Below are positions 1 through 6,536 of a DNA stretch of 9,632 nt, piece by piece (position 1 is the stretch's first letter; the number at the start of each line of letters is the position of its first letter). Under the pieces are notes generated by a model. It was given only the letters and a program-made list of their open reading frames with translations. It did no database searches and had not been told where the DNA came from. Both the position numbers and the translations under genes were made by a program. This stretch comes from Sphingomonadales bacterium (GTDB lineage Bacteria; Pseudomonadota; Alphaproteobacteria; Sphingomonadales; Emcibacteraceae). The stretch lies in NCBI GenBank assembly GCA_011051815.1, contig DRKK01000357.1, positions 1-9,632 on the forward strand. Direction: 5' to 3'.

Positions 1-111
1 ACCGTGAGCATCAGTCAAAATCCGAATACAGGTCAAAATATTCCGGAACCTGGTATATTGGGTCTTCTTGGCCTTGGTCTGGGTCTGTTGCTTTTCCGGC
101 GTCGCATATAA
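1..111 (+). CDS. C-terminal end of a PEP-CTERM sorting-domain protein (5' partial)
   Basis: Reading frame 1 is open from the window edge to a TAA at 109-111 and gives 36 residues. A polar stretch is followed by the motif Ile-Pro-Glu-Pro-Gly (residues 14-18), then a Leu/Gly-rich hydrophobic helix of about 14 residues (LLGLGLGLLLF), then a basic end Arg-Arg-Arg-Ile. This order of PEP motif, one membrane helix and an Arg cluster at the very C-terminus is the hallmark of PEP-CTERM proteins. In that family the tail is recognised and cleaved by an exosortase (EpsH/XrtA type) in the inner membrane, so that the rest of the protein reaches the outer surface or the extracellular matrix. The functional part of the protein lies to the left of the window, so its role cannot be given. 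No exosortase gene is present here. It converges with the cation transporter at 131-1036, 19 bases away. Confidence 0.85.
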   Translation, partial: TVSISQNPNTGQNIPEPGILGLLGLGLGLLLFRRRI

Positions 112-130
112 GACTTTATGAGGTATCTTA

Positions 131-1036
131 TTATTTCCCTTGGGCCTCTATGAAGATACGTTTGATTTCAGGCAGGCGGCTTTTGATCTCGCGTTCCATT
201 TCACTCACGGCGCGTTCCACATCTGCGGCGGTAATGTCGTCTTTGAAGTCCAGTGACAGATTGAGCAACACGTCTTTTGGCCCCATATGCATGGTCAGGG
301 TTTCATTAATGCCGGTAATCTCATCCTTGGCCCGGGCAATTTCCTCTATGGTGTTGATTACCGCTTCACTCGCGGCTTCCCCCAGCAGCAACCCTTTTGA
401 TTCATAGGCCAGCAAAATTGCCGTACTGGCCAATATCAGCCCAATGACGATGGAGGCCGCCCCGTCAAATTCGGCAATCTGGAATATGTCCCCGATCATG
501 AGTCCGATGAACGCCACCAATAGACCGAGCAGGGCCGCCGTATCTTCAAACAGAACCGTGAAAATGGTTGGGTCTTTGCTTCTCAAGACCGACTTGATCA
601 TACTGGGGTCGCTTTGACTGGCCCGGAATTCCTTGAAGGCGATGAACCATGCGCCTGCCTCAAAAATGACCGCTATGCCAAGGACGATGTAATTGATGTA
701 AATATCGGTCACTGGATGGGGGGAGATGACCTTTATGATGCCTTCATAGAGCGACACACCGGCCCCGACCGCAAAAATCAGGATTGCGACCACAAAGGTC
801 CAGAAATATAATTCCATGCCATAGCCAAAGGGATGGGCCTTGTCGGCGGGTTTTTGGGCTTTTTTAATGCCGTAAAGCAACAGCCCCTGATTGCCGCAAT
901 CCACAATGCTGTGGATGGCTTCGGACATCATGGCTGATGAATTGGTATAGGCGGCGGCGGCTGATTTCGTCAGCGCGATGAGAAAATTACCTGCAAGAGC
1001 GGCATAGATGACCTTTTTTGAGGCATGGGAAGACAT
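131..1036 (-). CDS. Cation diffusion facilitator (CDF) transporter, ZnT9-like
   Basis: This is a 301-residue inner-membrane protein of normal CDF size, with about six membrane helices (near residues 8-28, 33-57, 77-100, 113-135, 157-181 and 191-211) and a cytoplasmic C-terminal domain of about 80 residues. CDF proteins export divalent metals such as Zn, Mn, Co or Fe by proton antiport. Helix 2 carries the metal-site pair H42/D46 in SEAIHSIVD. Helix 6 has the usual D191-G-A-A-S-x-x-I-G pattern, followed by ESKGLLLGEAA (212-222). Helix 5 differs from classical zinc CDFs: the usual H-x-x-x-D reads V-L-F-E-D (161-165), which leaves an E164-D165 pair and no His. From memory, a Glu-Asp pair here resembles the SLC30A9/ZnT9 branch. 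There is no His-rich loop. The ATG at 1036 follows an AGGGTG element 4 bases upstream. The metal cannot be told from sequence, and no metal-responsive regulator is adjacent. Confidence 0.88.
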   Translation of the reverse strand: MSSHASKKVIYAALAGNFLIALTKSAAAAYTNSSAMMSEAIHSIVDCGNQGLLLYGIKKAQKPADKAHPFGYGMELYFWTFVVAILIFAVGAGVSLYEGIIKVISPHPVTDIYINYIVLGIAVIFEAGAWFIAFKEFRASQSDPSMIKSVLRSKDPTIFTVLFEDTAALLGLLVAFIGLMIGDIFQIAEFDGAASIVIGLILASTAILLAYESKGLLLGEAASEAVINTIEEIARAKDEITGINETLTMHMGPKDVLLNLSLDFKDDITAADVERAVSEMEREIKSRLPEIKRIFIEAQGK

Positions 1037-1064
1037 ATATCACCCTGAGTAAATTAAAATATTA

Positions 1065-1070
1065 ATTATA
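1065..1070 (-). promoter_or_regulatory. Possible -10 box for the CDF gene
   Basis: The minus strand reads a perfect TATAAT here, about 29 bases upstream of the CDF start, inside an AT-rich spacer. No convincing -35 box lies 16-18 bases upstream (the bases there are T-rich, of the TTCTTT type). The assignment rests on the -10 match alone, and AT-rich DNA yields such matches by chance. Confidence 0.3.
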
Positions 1071-1088
1071 TATAACGACTTTCCGGCA

Positions 1089-1114
1089 AAAGAAAAACCC
1101 CTGATAACAAGGGT
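1089..1114 (-). terminator. Weak rho-independent terminator after the TolB/TPR gene
   Basis: Just after the stop codon at 1118-1120, the minus strand reads ACCCT, a 7-base loop, then AGGGGT followed by TTTTCTTTT. The stem is a four-base CCCT/AGGG core with one extra G allowing a further pair, and a T-rich run follows directly. Position and T-run fit an intrinsic terminator, but the stem is short. Confidence 0.4.
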
Positions 1115-1117
1115 GCT

Positions 1118-2713
1118 TTAGCATAGATTAGCGGCTTTTAATCCGTCCAGATATTTAGCTAAATCCTCGTCCCGTTGGAACCACTTTCGGCATTCTTGCT
1201 CGGCATTTTCCGGAAAATCAGGATAGAGCCTGAGCACATTCGCCCGGCCCTCTGCGGCGCCTTTTTCATTGCCCAGCTTGGCATAGAGAATGGCCTGCAG
1301 CGCGTGGGGCCAGAACCAGTTGGGGGTTTCGATGAAACGCACCTGATCAATGGCCTTGTCATATTCGCCGCGGATATAATGATCATGGCACAGGGCAAAA
1401 CGGCACCAGCCGGGGTGCTGGGGGTTCAAATCCATGGCTTTGCGGACCAGCGACAGACCCTCATCCAATTTACCCAGCAGGCACAGGTAAACCCCGCTGT
1501 CGGCGAGGATTGCCGGGCTGTTGGGGGCGATGCTCAGGCCCATTTTTATATTGTCCTCAAATGTTTCAATGTCACCTTTGTGGAAATTGATAATGGTCAT
1601 GGCATACCAGGCGATAGAATATTTTGAGCTGAGCCCGATGGATTTCTCGGCATATTTCCGGGCCTGCTCCAGCGGGTCGTCGGCCAGAACATTAAAACTG
1701 AAACGATATTCATCCAGCGCCAGAAAGGCCAATCCCGCCCAGGCGTCCGGGTAATTGGGGTCAATTTTTACCGCTTTTTCAAGGCTGGTGCGCGCTTTCA
1801 GGTGGGTTTCCGGCGACAGCTCAAACAGATAGTCATGGAGCAGCAACATACTCTCATAGGCTTCCATATATTCGGTGCTGCTGCGTTTCATATCAACCGC
1901 GCTGGTGCGCATGACGGTGCCGTAGGTATCGCCGATGGTGGCGGCCACATGGGCGGCAATTTCATCCTGAACATCAATCAGGTTTTCCGGGTTTAATTTG
2001 CGGTCATAGCTTTTCGACCAGACAACGGCCCCGTTGGTGGCGTTGAGCAATTGTGCGGAAACCCGCAAATGTTCCCCGGCCCGGCGGATGCTGCCTTCCA
2101 GAATATAATGGGCCTCAAGCTCCGCGCTCAGGCGGCGAATGTCAACGGCCTTGCCCTTATATTGGGCTGTGGTGCGCCGGGAAATCACATAAAGGGACGG
2201 GCTAAATGACAGATGGTTGATAATTTCCTCGGTTATGCCGTCGCAAAAAAGTTCTTCAGAAGGCTCGCCGCTTAAATTCTCAAATGGCAACACCGCTATG
2301 GCAGGCCCCGTGGCCGGGGCGGCGGCGGCGGAAAAGACCGGGTCTTTTTGCGCCGGGGCTTTGGAAGGGGCGGCCAATTCAACCTTCGGAGCATAAGCGC
2401 CTTTGGGCAGGGAGATATGAACCGGCCTGTCCTGTCCTTCGTCCATATAATAATGTTCCAGCAACCGCCGCAGTCGCCCGGCCTCTACCCGTACAATGGC
2501 ATCCTTTTGCGGATCAAATGTTTCATCCTTGTCAAAGACTTCCAACCCTAAGGTATAGCCCTTGATCAAATGGGCGTTGTCGGCCAGATACTCCGTCACC
2601 ACATAGTCCAGAAACCGCTGGATGCGGTTTTTATTGGCAAATGTCTCACTGGCCAGAATATGCGCGAGTTGCGCTTTAATCTGATCTGGTGAAATAGGGG
2701 TATCTGACGGCAT
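1118..2713 (-). CDS. Soluble TolB-like/TPR protein with a winged-helix-like N-terminal domain
   Basis: This 531-residue protein has three parts. Residues about 10-112 (RIQRFLDYVV, then FDPQKDAIVRVEAGRLRRLL, then ISLPKGAYAP) match a conserved N-terminal domain seen in bacterial TolB-like/TPR proteins that are often mislabelled adenylate cyclase. Its last half, a recognition-type helix with R-L-R-R-L-L followed by a hairpin ending P-K-G-A-Y, resembles an OmpR/CadC-type winged helix. An Ala/Pro linker (113-136) follows. Residues about 137-270 are a TolB N-terminal-like domain (IAVLPFENLSG, FCDGITEEII, YILEGSIRR, LLNATNGAVVW). Residues about 304-490 hold roughly five TPRs (for example LEKAVKIDPNYPDAWAGLAF). 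I see no signal peptide or membrane helix, so it should be cytoplasmic, unlike CadC-type membrane regulators. A regulatory or scaffolding role is inferred. No catalytic motif is visible, so a cyclase activity is not supported. The gene appears to be monocistronic, with its own promoter at 2746-2774. Confidence 0.8.
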   Translation of the reverse strand: MPSDTPISPDQIKAQLAHILASETFANKNRIQRFLDYVVTEYLADNAHLIKGYTLGLEVFDKDETFDPQKDAIVRVEAGRLRRLLEHYYMDEGQDRPVHISLPKGAYAPKVELAAPSKAPAQKDPVFSAAAAPATGPAIAVLPFENLSGEPSEELFCDGITEEIINHLSFSPSLYVISRRTTAQYKGKAVDIRRLSAELEAHYILEGSIRRAGEHLRVSAQLLNATNGAVVWSKSYDRKLNPENLIDVQDEIAAHVAATIGDTYGTVMRTSAVDMKRSSTEYMEAYESMLLLHDYLFELSPETHLKARTSLEKAVKIDPNYPDAWAGLAFLALDEYRFSFNVLADDPLEQARKYAEKSIGLSSKYSIAWYAMTIINFHKGDIETFEDNIKMGLSIAPNSPAILADSGVYLCLLGKLDEGLSLVRKAMDLNPQHPGWCRFALCHDHYIRGEYDKAIDQVRFIETPNWFWPHALQAILYAKLGNEKGAAEGRANVLRLYPDFPENAEQECRKWFQRDEDLAKYLDGLKAANLC

Positions 2714-2745
2714 AAACGGTTTCTTACACTATTTGAATTACACAC

Positions 2746-2774
2746 AGTATATGGATAATTAGGGTAAAAGTTAA
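2746..2774 (-). promoter_or_regulatory. Sigma-70-type promoter for the TolB/TPR gene
   Basis: On the minus strand, TTAACT (2774-2769) is followed by a 17-base spacer and TATACT (2751-2746). These match the consensus boxes at 4/6 and 5/6 positions with ideal spacing. Transcription would start near 2739, giving a leader of about 25 bases to the ATG at 2713. The leader has only a weak AAGAAA-type ribosome site. The box lies in the 86-base gap after the DUF1501 stop, where I see no terminator, so some read-through from upstream is possible. Confidence 0.5.
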
Positions 2775-2799
2775 AGGCCGTTTATGTGTTTTCTGTATT

Positions 2800-3975
2800 T
2801 TATATTTTGAACAGGCCGTCCAGAGCTTTTACGGTCCGGCTATTTTGGAATATTTTATCCTCTATAACATCAGGCTTGATCATAAGGTGATCGCGGATAA
2901 TACCCTTGAACAGGGACCGGATGTCTGTGGTGGGATAGAGGTCACGCTCCTGATAGAGGTCCTGTGTCCTCAGCCCCGGCCAATCGGTGATAATTCGTCC
3001 CCCCTGTACAGCTCCCCCGGCGAGGAAGGCGACGCCGCCGGTTCCGTGGTCGGTGCCGACATTGCCATTGGCCCATACGGTGCGGCCAAATTCGGTGACA
3101 ACCGCAACGGCGGTTTTCTGCCACAGCGGCCCAAGCTCTTTTTTGATCAGCCCAAGGCCATTATCTAGATCTTTCAATCCGTTGGTGAGCGGGCCTTTCG
3201 TAGTACCCTGCCGGGCATGGGTGTCCCAGCCATAGCTCTCGAGAACCGCGATATTGACATGATCATCGGCTTTAAGAAATTTCACCGCATGACCAGCGGA
3301 CAGGGTGATGCTCTGCCGGAATCCCCGTTTCTTGCCCCCCATCATGCTGGAGGCAGCAATATTGTTGGCCATAACGGCCTGTTCAAGGCTATGGTCCAGT
3401 ATGGGGTCTTTTTCATAGAGCTTTTCCAACCGCCGGATCAGGTCATCATCCACGCCGGGTAGTCTGGACGGTGCCCAGCTCGTGCCATTGTCGCTACCGC
3501 GCAATATAAGGGGTAGTCCGTGGGACAGGGCGATGCCTTTTTTGGATTGCGTGGATAAGAGTCGGCCCAGCCAGCCGCTACTATCAGCAAAGGCCTTGTC
3601 CTGACCAGTCTCAAGCACATCCTGACCGTCGAAATGGGAGCGCGCCCTATACGGGCTGGCTACCGCGTGAATGATATTCGCCTGTCCTGCCCGATATATG
3701 CTGTGCAGGTTGCTCAAGGAAGGGTGGAGGGCAAACAGGCTATCCAGTTTCAGGATTTGGCTTTGCTCAAGGGCAATCTGTCCGCGCTGTCTTGCATAGG
3801 CGGGGTCGCCGTAAGCTGGAACCGCGCCCAGTCCATCCATGGCCCCGCGTAGGATAATCAAAATAAATTTTCGGTCGCTTGCCCCCGGCGTTGCGGCAAA
3901 GCTCATACGGGGCAGAAATTGGCTGGCCAATCCGGCGGCGGCGACATTTTTAATAAACTGGCGTCTTTTGATCAT
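2800..3975 (-). CDS. DUF1501 family protein with a Tat signal peptide
   Basis: This 391-residue protein starts with a twin-arginine signal: K-R-R-Q-F-I-K at residues 3-9, then a modest hydrophobic stretch and an Ala-rich cleavage region near SFAA/TP (25-30). Tat export implies a protein folded in the cytoplasm, often with a cofactor or metal, and delivered to the periplasm. The mature part has the DUF1501 pattern: LRGAMDGLG (42-50), HPSL (84-87), SHFDGQD (113-119), GWDTH (249-253), TEFGRTV (294-300), TDHGTGG (308-314) and DIRSLFKGII (351-360). The family is placed in the alkaline phosphatase/sulfatase-like superfamily, and the conserved Asp and His residues fit a metal site, but no reaction is established. 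Its start lies 2 bases after the DUF1800 stop. Its ribosome site (AGGAG) lies within the last codons of DUF1800, so translation of the two is probably coupled. Confidence 0.92.
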   Translation of the reverse strand: MIKRRQFIKNVAAAGLASQFLPRMSFAATPGASDRKFILIILRGAMDGLGAVPAYGDPAYARQRGQIALEQSQILKLDSLFALHPSLSNLHSIYRAGQANIIHAVASPYRARSHFDGQDVLETGQDKAFADSSGWLGRLLSTQSKKGIALSHGLPLILRGSDNGTSWAPSRLPGVDDDLIRRLEKLYEKDPILDHSLEQAVMANNIAASSMMGGKKRGFRQSITLSAGHAVKFLKADDHVNIAVLESYGWDTHARQGTTKGPLTNGLKDLDNGLGLIKKELGPLWQKTAVAVVTEFGRTVWANGNVGTDHGTGGVAFLAGGAVQGGRIITDWPGLRTQDLYQERDLYPTTDIRSLFKGIIRDHLMIKPDVIEDKIFQNSRTVKALDGLFKI

Positions 3976-3977
3976 GT

Positions 3978-5333
3978 CTATCTCCTCTGAAATTCCGGGC
4001 TGGCCAGCAGGAGGGTGACCGCCTGCCGGGCGCTATCGGCCCGCTGGATGGACAGGAAGGTATGGGCGCTCAATCCTTGACCCAGAATATTTTGGGCCAG
4101 ATTTTGTGGTGGCATGGTGATTTGACTTCGTTCTGCCACCGCTTGCGCCCATTCAATACGTTTCAGAATCATATCCGGCCCGGCCCAATGGGCGTCTTCA
4201 TAGGGCCATCCGGCGGGGGACGGGGCCTCGAACGGGCGCTGGCCCATTTCATACATGCTTTCAATGATCTCTCTGGGGGTGAATTCGGTGACATTCAAAC
4301 CGCGCAGGGCCGAAATGACAAATTCCTCGGATGTTTTGATATTGCCGGGCTGGGGCTGCCAGACGTCCTCAAGGGAGACCAGCTTCTTCATAACCTTGCC
4401 CAGGTGCCCATCGGTTTCCAGAAATTCCTGCGCCAGAAGGGTGATGATTTTCTCCGGCGGGTTGTCAGAAATGAAGTGACGGGCCAGCTTGGTGGCGATA
4501 AAGCGGGCGGTGGCGGGATGGCGGGCAAGGTCTTTGAGGACGGCAATGCCCTGTTTTGCGCCCCGGTCCGGGTATTTTTTACCCAGAATCTGATGAGTTT
4601 CCGGCTCGTGCAGGCGTTTCATAAACAGAAATTCACCCACATTTCCCTTCTTGTGGCGGGGCAGGGAGAGGGTCCAGCCGGTCAGTACCTTGGCAAAGGC
4701 TATGACATCGGCCTGCCCATAGCCGCCGTCCACACCCAGCGTATGCAATTCCAGAATCTCCCGGGCCAAATTCTCGTTAAGGCCCTTTTTACGCCGCTGG
4801 CCACCGATAGAGTTTGGCCCCACAGACTGAAAATTATCCAGATAAAGCAACATAGCGGGGTGGGAGGTCACCTTGATCAGCATATCCTCAAATTTGCCCA
4901 GAATATAGGGCCGGATTGCCTCGCGCTCAAAGGCCCCGACCAAGGGCCGGACGGTATTTTTCGTTGAGGATACGGTGAAATGATCAGCCCAGAAACGGGC
5001 CAGCCTTTCTTGCAGTGGATAGTCCGTATTCAGGCCCGACAGGGTGCGGGCATAGACTTCTTTAAAGAAATTCTGGCGGATGGTTCTTTGGGTTTTCTTG
5101 ACCCTGCTGTCATCATTGGCCCTTTTGGCCTGTTTGCGTTCCTCGCGCAGTTTGAGGAATTCTTTGGCAATGGTCGGACTGCCCTGCAATGCCTTTAACG
5201 GGCGCGGCATTTGGGGCGTGGTGGACAGTTGTTTGTCCAGCCAGCCTTTGGCATTGTCACCAATTTTTTCAAGGTCCCCCGGTCTGGCCCCCATACCAAA
5301 ACGGTTGGCCGCAATAGACGCAGAATATTTCAT
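3978..5333 (-). CDS. DUF1800 family protein, partner of DUF1501
   Basis: The protein is 451 residues from the ATG at 5333. An in-frame GTG at 5354 would add seven residues but has no ribosome site and coincides with the predicted transcription start. The ATG begins MKYSASIAANRFGMGARP, close to the usual DUF1800 opening (A-x-x-R-F-G-x-G-x-x-P), and has a GGGAA element just upstream. Family landmarks, numbered from the ATG, are RLARFWADHFTVS (about 111-123), NENLAREILELHTLGVDGGY (about 186-205), HPATARFIATKLARHFI (about 272-288), GQRPFEAPSPAGWP (about 364-377) and the C-terminal LLLASPEFQRR. A highly basic stretch (about 62-85) may be an exposed helix. The function is unknown. DUF1800 is very often encoded next to DUF1501, as here. 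No signal peptide is visible, although its partner carries a Tat signal. Confidence 0.92.
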   Translation of the reverse strand: MKYSASIAANRFGMGARPGDLEKIGDNAKGWLDKQLSTTPQMPRPLKALQGSPTIAKEFLKLREERKQAKRANDDSRVKKTQRTIRQNFFKEVYARTLSGLNTDYPLQERLARFWADHFTVSSTKNTVRPLVGAFEREAIRPYILGKFEDMLIKVTSHPAMLLYLDNFQSVGPNSIGGQRRKKGLNENLAREILELHTLGVDGGYGQADVIAFAKVLTGWTLSLPRHKKGNVGEFLFMKRLHEPETHQILGKKYPDRGAKQGIAVLKDLARHPATARFIATKLARHFISDNPPEKIITLLAQEFLETDGHLGKVMKKLVSLEDVWQPQPGNIKTSEEFVISALRGLNVTEFTPREIIESMYEMGQRPFEAPSPAGWPYEDAHWAGPDMILKRIEWAQAVAERSQITMPPQNLAQNILGQGLSAHTFLSIQRADSARQAVTLLLASPEFQRR

Positions 5334-5359
5334 TATATTTTCCCGACTTGTCACATATT

Positions 5360-5388
5360 ACTATATGATAATACGTCGGGCTTGGCCA
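5360..5388 (-). promoter_or_regulatory. Candidate promoter for DUF1800-DUF1501
   Basis: On the minus strand, TGGCCA (5388-5383) is followed by 17 bases and TATAGT (5365-5360), matching the consensus at 4/6 and 5/6. Transcription would start near 5353, about 20 bases before the ATG at 5333. The -10 lies inside an AT-rich imperfect inverted repeat with arms TATTA (5356-5360) and TAATA (5369-5373), which could also bind a regulator. The region directly follows the acyl-CoA dehydrogenase stop. No terminator is seen there, so co-transcription with the upstream pair is also possible. Confidence 0.35.
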
Positions 5389-5399
5389 TATCCTGCGGC

Positions 5400-6536
5400 C
5401 TATTGTTCAATCATGGCCCGGTTTATGATCATGCGCTGTATGTCTGATGTGCCCTCATAAATCTGACAGACCCGTACATCACGGTAAATGCGTTCCAGCG
5501 GAAAATCCCGTAAATAGCCATATCCGCCAAGGGTTTGAATGGCGGCGGAGCAGACTTCCTCGGCCACTTCAGAGGCAAATAGCTTGGCCATGCAGGCCTC
5601 GGTCAGACAGGGAATTTTCCGGTCTTTCAAAGAGGCCGCATTCAGGACCATCAGCCGGGCCGCTTCCAGCTTTGTCGCCATATCGGCAAGGCGAAAGCCC
5701 ACGGCCTGATGACGGATAATGGGCTTGCCAAACGAAGTGCGCTCATTGGCATAGGCGGTGGCCTGATCAAGGGCGGCTTTTGCCATGCCGACACTTTGGG
5801 CCGCAATGCCGATACGTCCGGTTTCCAGATTGGCCAGTGCAACGCGGTAGCCCTGATTTAATGGCCCGAGCAGCATGTCCTCTGTGACCGCCATATCCTC
5901 AAAAACAAGGGTACAGGTGTCCGATGATTTTTGACCCAGTTTGTCTTCCACATTGGCGACCGTAAAGCCGGGCAGGTCGGTGGGGACCAGAAAGGCGGAA
6001 ATGCCCTTTTTACCGAGGTTTGGCTCGGTGACAGCAAAGATAATTGCCGCGCCGCCAATCTTGCCCGAGGTAATGAATTGCTTGGTGCCATTGATGGTCC
6101 AGCCATCGTCATTTTTCCGGGCGCGGGTTTTGAGCATGCTGGCATCGGACCCGGCCTGTGGTTCGGTCAGACAGAAAGCCCCGATCATCTTGCCCTGCGC
6201 GAGGGGTTTCAGGAATTTTTCCTTTTGGGCATCTGTGCCATCGGCCAGAATGGCGGCACATACCGGGGCGTTATTGACGCTCATGATGGTGCTGACGCCG
6301 CCGTCACCCCCGGCAATTTCCATGAGGGCGAGGGCATAGGAGACATAATCTGTTTCCGCGCCGCCCCATTGTTCGGGGATGGTCATACCCATCAGGCCAA
6401 GGGCGCCCATACGGTGCAGAACCTCCATGGGCAGGGCTCCCGTCTTGTCCCATTCGGCGGCATGGGGGGCCAGCTCATTGGCGGCAAAATCACGGGCCAT
6501 ATCCCGGATCATTTCCTGTTCCTCGGTGAGAATCAT
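5400..6536 (-). CDS. Acyl-CoA dehydrogenase (short/branched-chain type)
   Basis: This 378-residue protein has the length usual for a soluble, FAD-dependent acyl-CoA dehydrogenase. Such enzymes put a trans double bond between C2 and C3 of an acyl-CoA and pass electrons to electron-transfer flavoprotein. Both family signatures are intact: GAFCLTEPQAGSD (119-131, flavin and substrate loop) and QTLGGYGYLRDFPLERIYRD (334-353). The catalytic base is E361 in IYEGTSDIQR, the position used by short-, medium- and short-branched-chain enzymes rather than by isovaleryl-CoA dehydrogenase. Chain preference cannot be fixed by eye. Pairing with a thiolase suits short-chain or isoleucine-type branched substrates, but that is inference. 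The ATG directly follows the thiolase stop (TAAATG), with a GGAG ribosome site inside the end of the thiolase gene, so the two are almost certainly co-transcribed and coupled. Confidence 0.93.
   Translation of the reverse strand: MILTEEQEMIRDMARDFAANELAPHAAEWDKTGALPMEVLHRMGALGLMGMTIPEQWGGAETDYVSYALALMEIAGGDGGVSTIMSVNNAPVCAAILADGTDAQKEKFLKPLAQGKMIGAFCLTEPQAGSDASMLKTRARKNDDGWTINGTKQFITSGKIGGAAIIFAVTEPNLGKKGISAFLVPTDLPGFTVANVEDKLGQKSSDTCTLVFEDMAVTEDMLLGPLNQGYRVALANLETGRIGIAAQSVGMAKAALDQATAYANERTSFGKPIIRHQAVGFRLADMATKLEAARLMVLNAASLKDRKIPCLTEACMAKLFASEVAEEVCSAAIQTLGGYGYLRDFPLERIYRDVRVCQIYEGTSDIQRMIINRAMIEQ

Noticed and set aside
123..159. Inverted repeat GTATCTT/AAGATAC around the CDF stop codon, a possible terminator between the convergent PEP-CTERM and CDF genes.
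   Set aside because: The arms are only 7 bases, the loop is 23 bases, most of it is coding, and no T-run follows on either strand.
1118..2713. Adenylate cyclase annotation for the TolB/TPR protein.
   Set aside because: Related proteins often carry this label, but no class III cyclase catalytic domain or metal-binding Asp pair is visible.
2714..2799. Terminator for DUF1501 in the spacer before the TolB/TPR gene.
   Set aside because: Only a short direct repeat (ACGGCC) is seen. No stem followed by a T-run could be found on the minus strand.
4062..4967. Long plus-strand open frame of 301 codons opposite DUF1800.
   Set aside because: It is the shadow of a well-recognised minus-strand gene with family motifs along its length. 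The translated protein has no recognisable domain.
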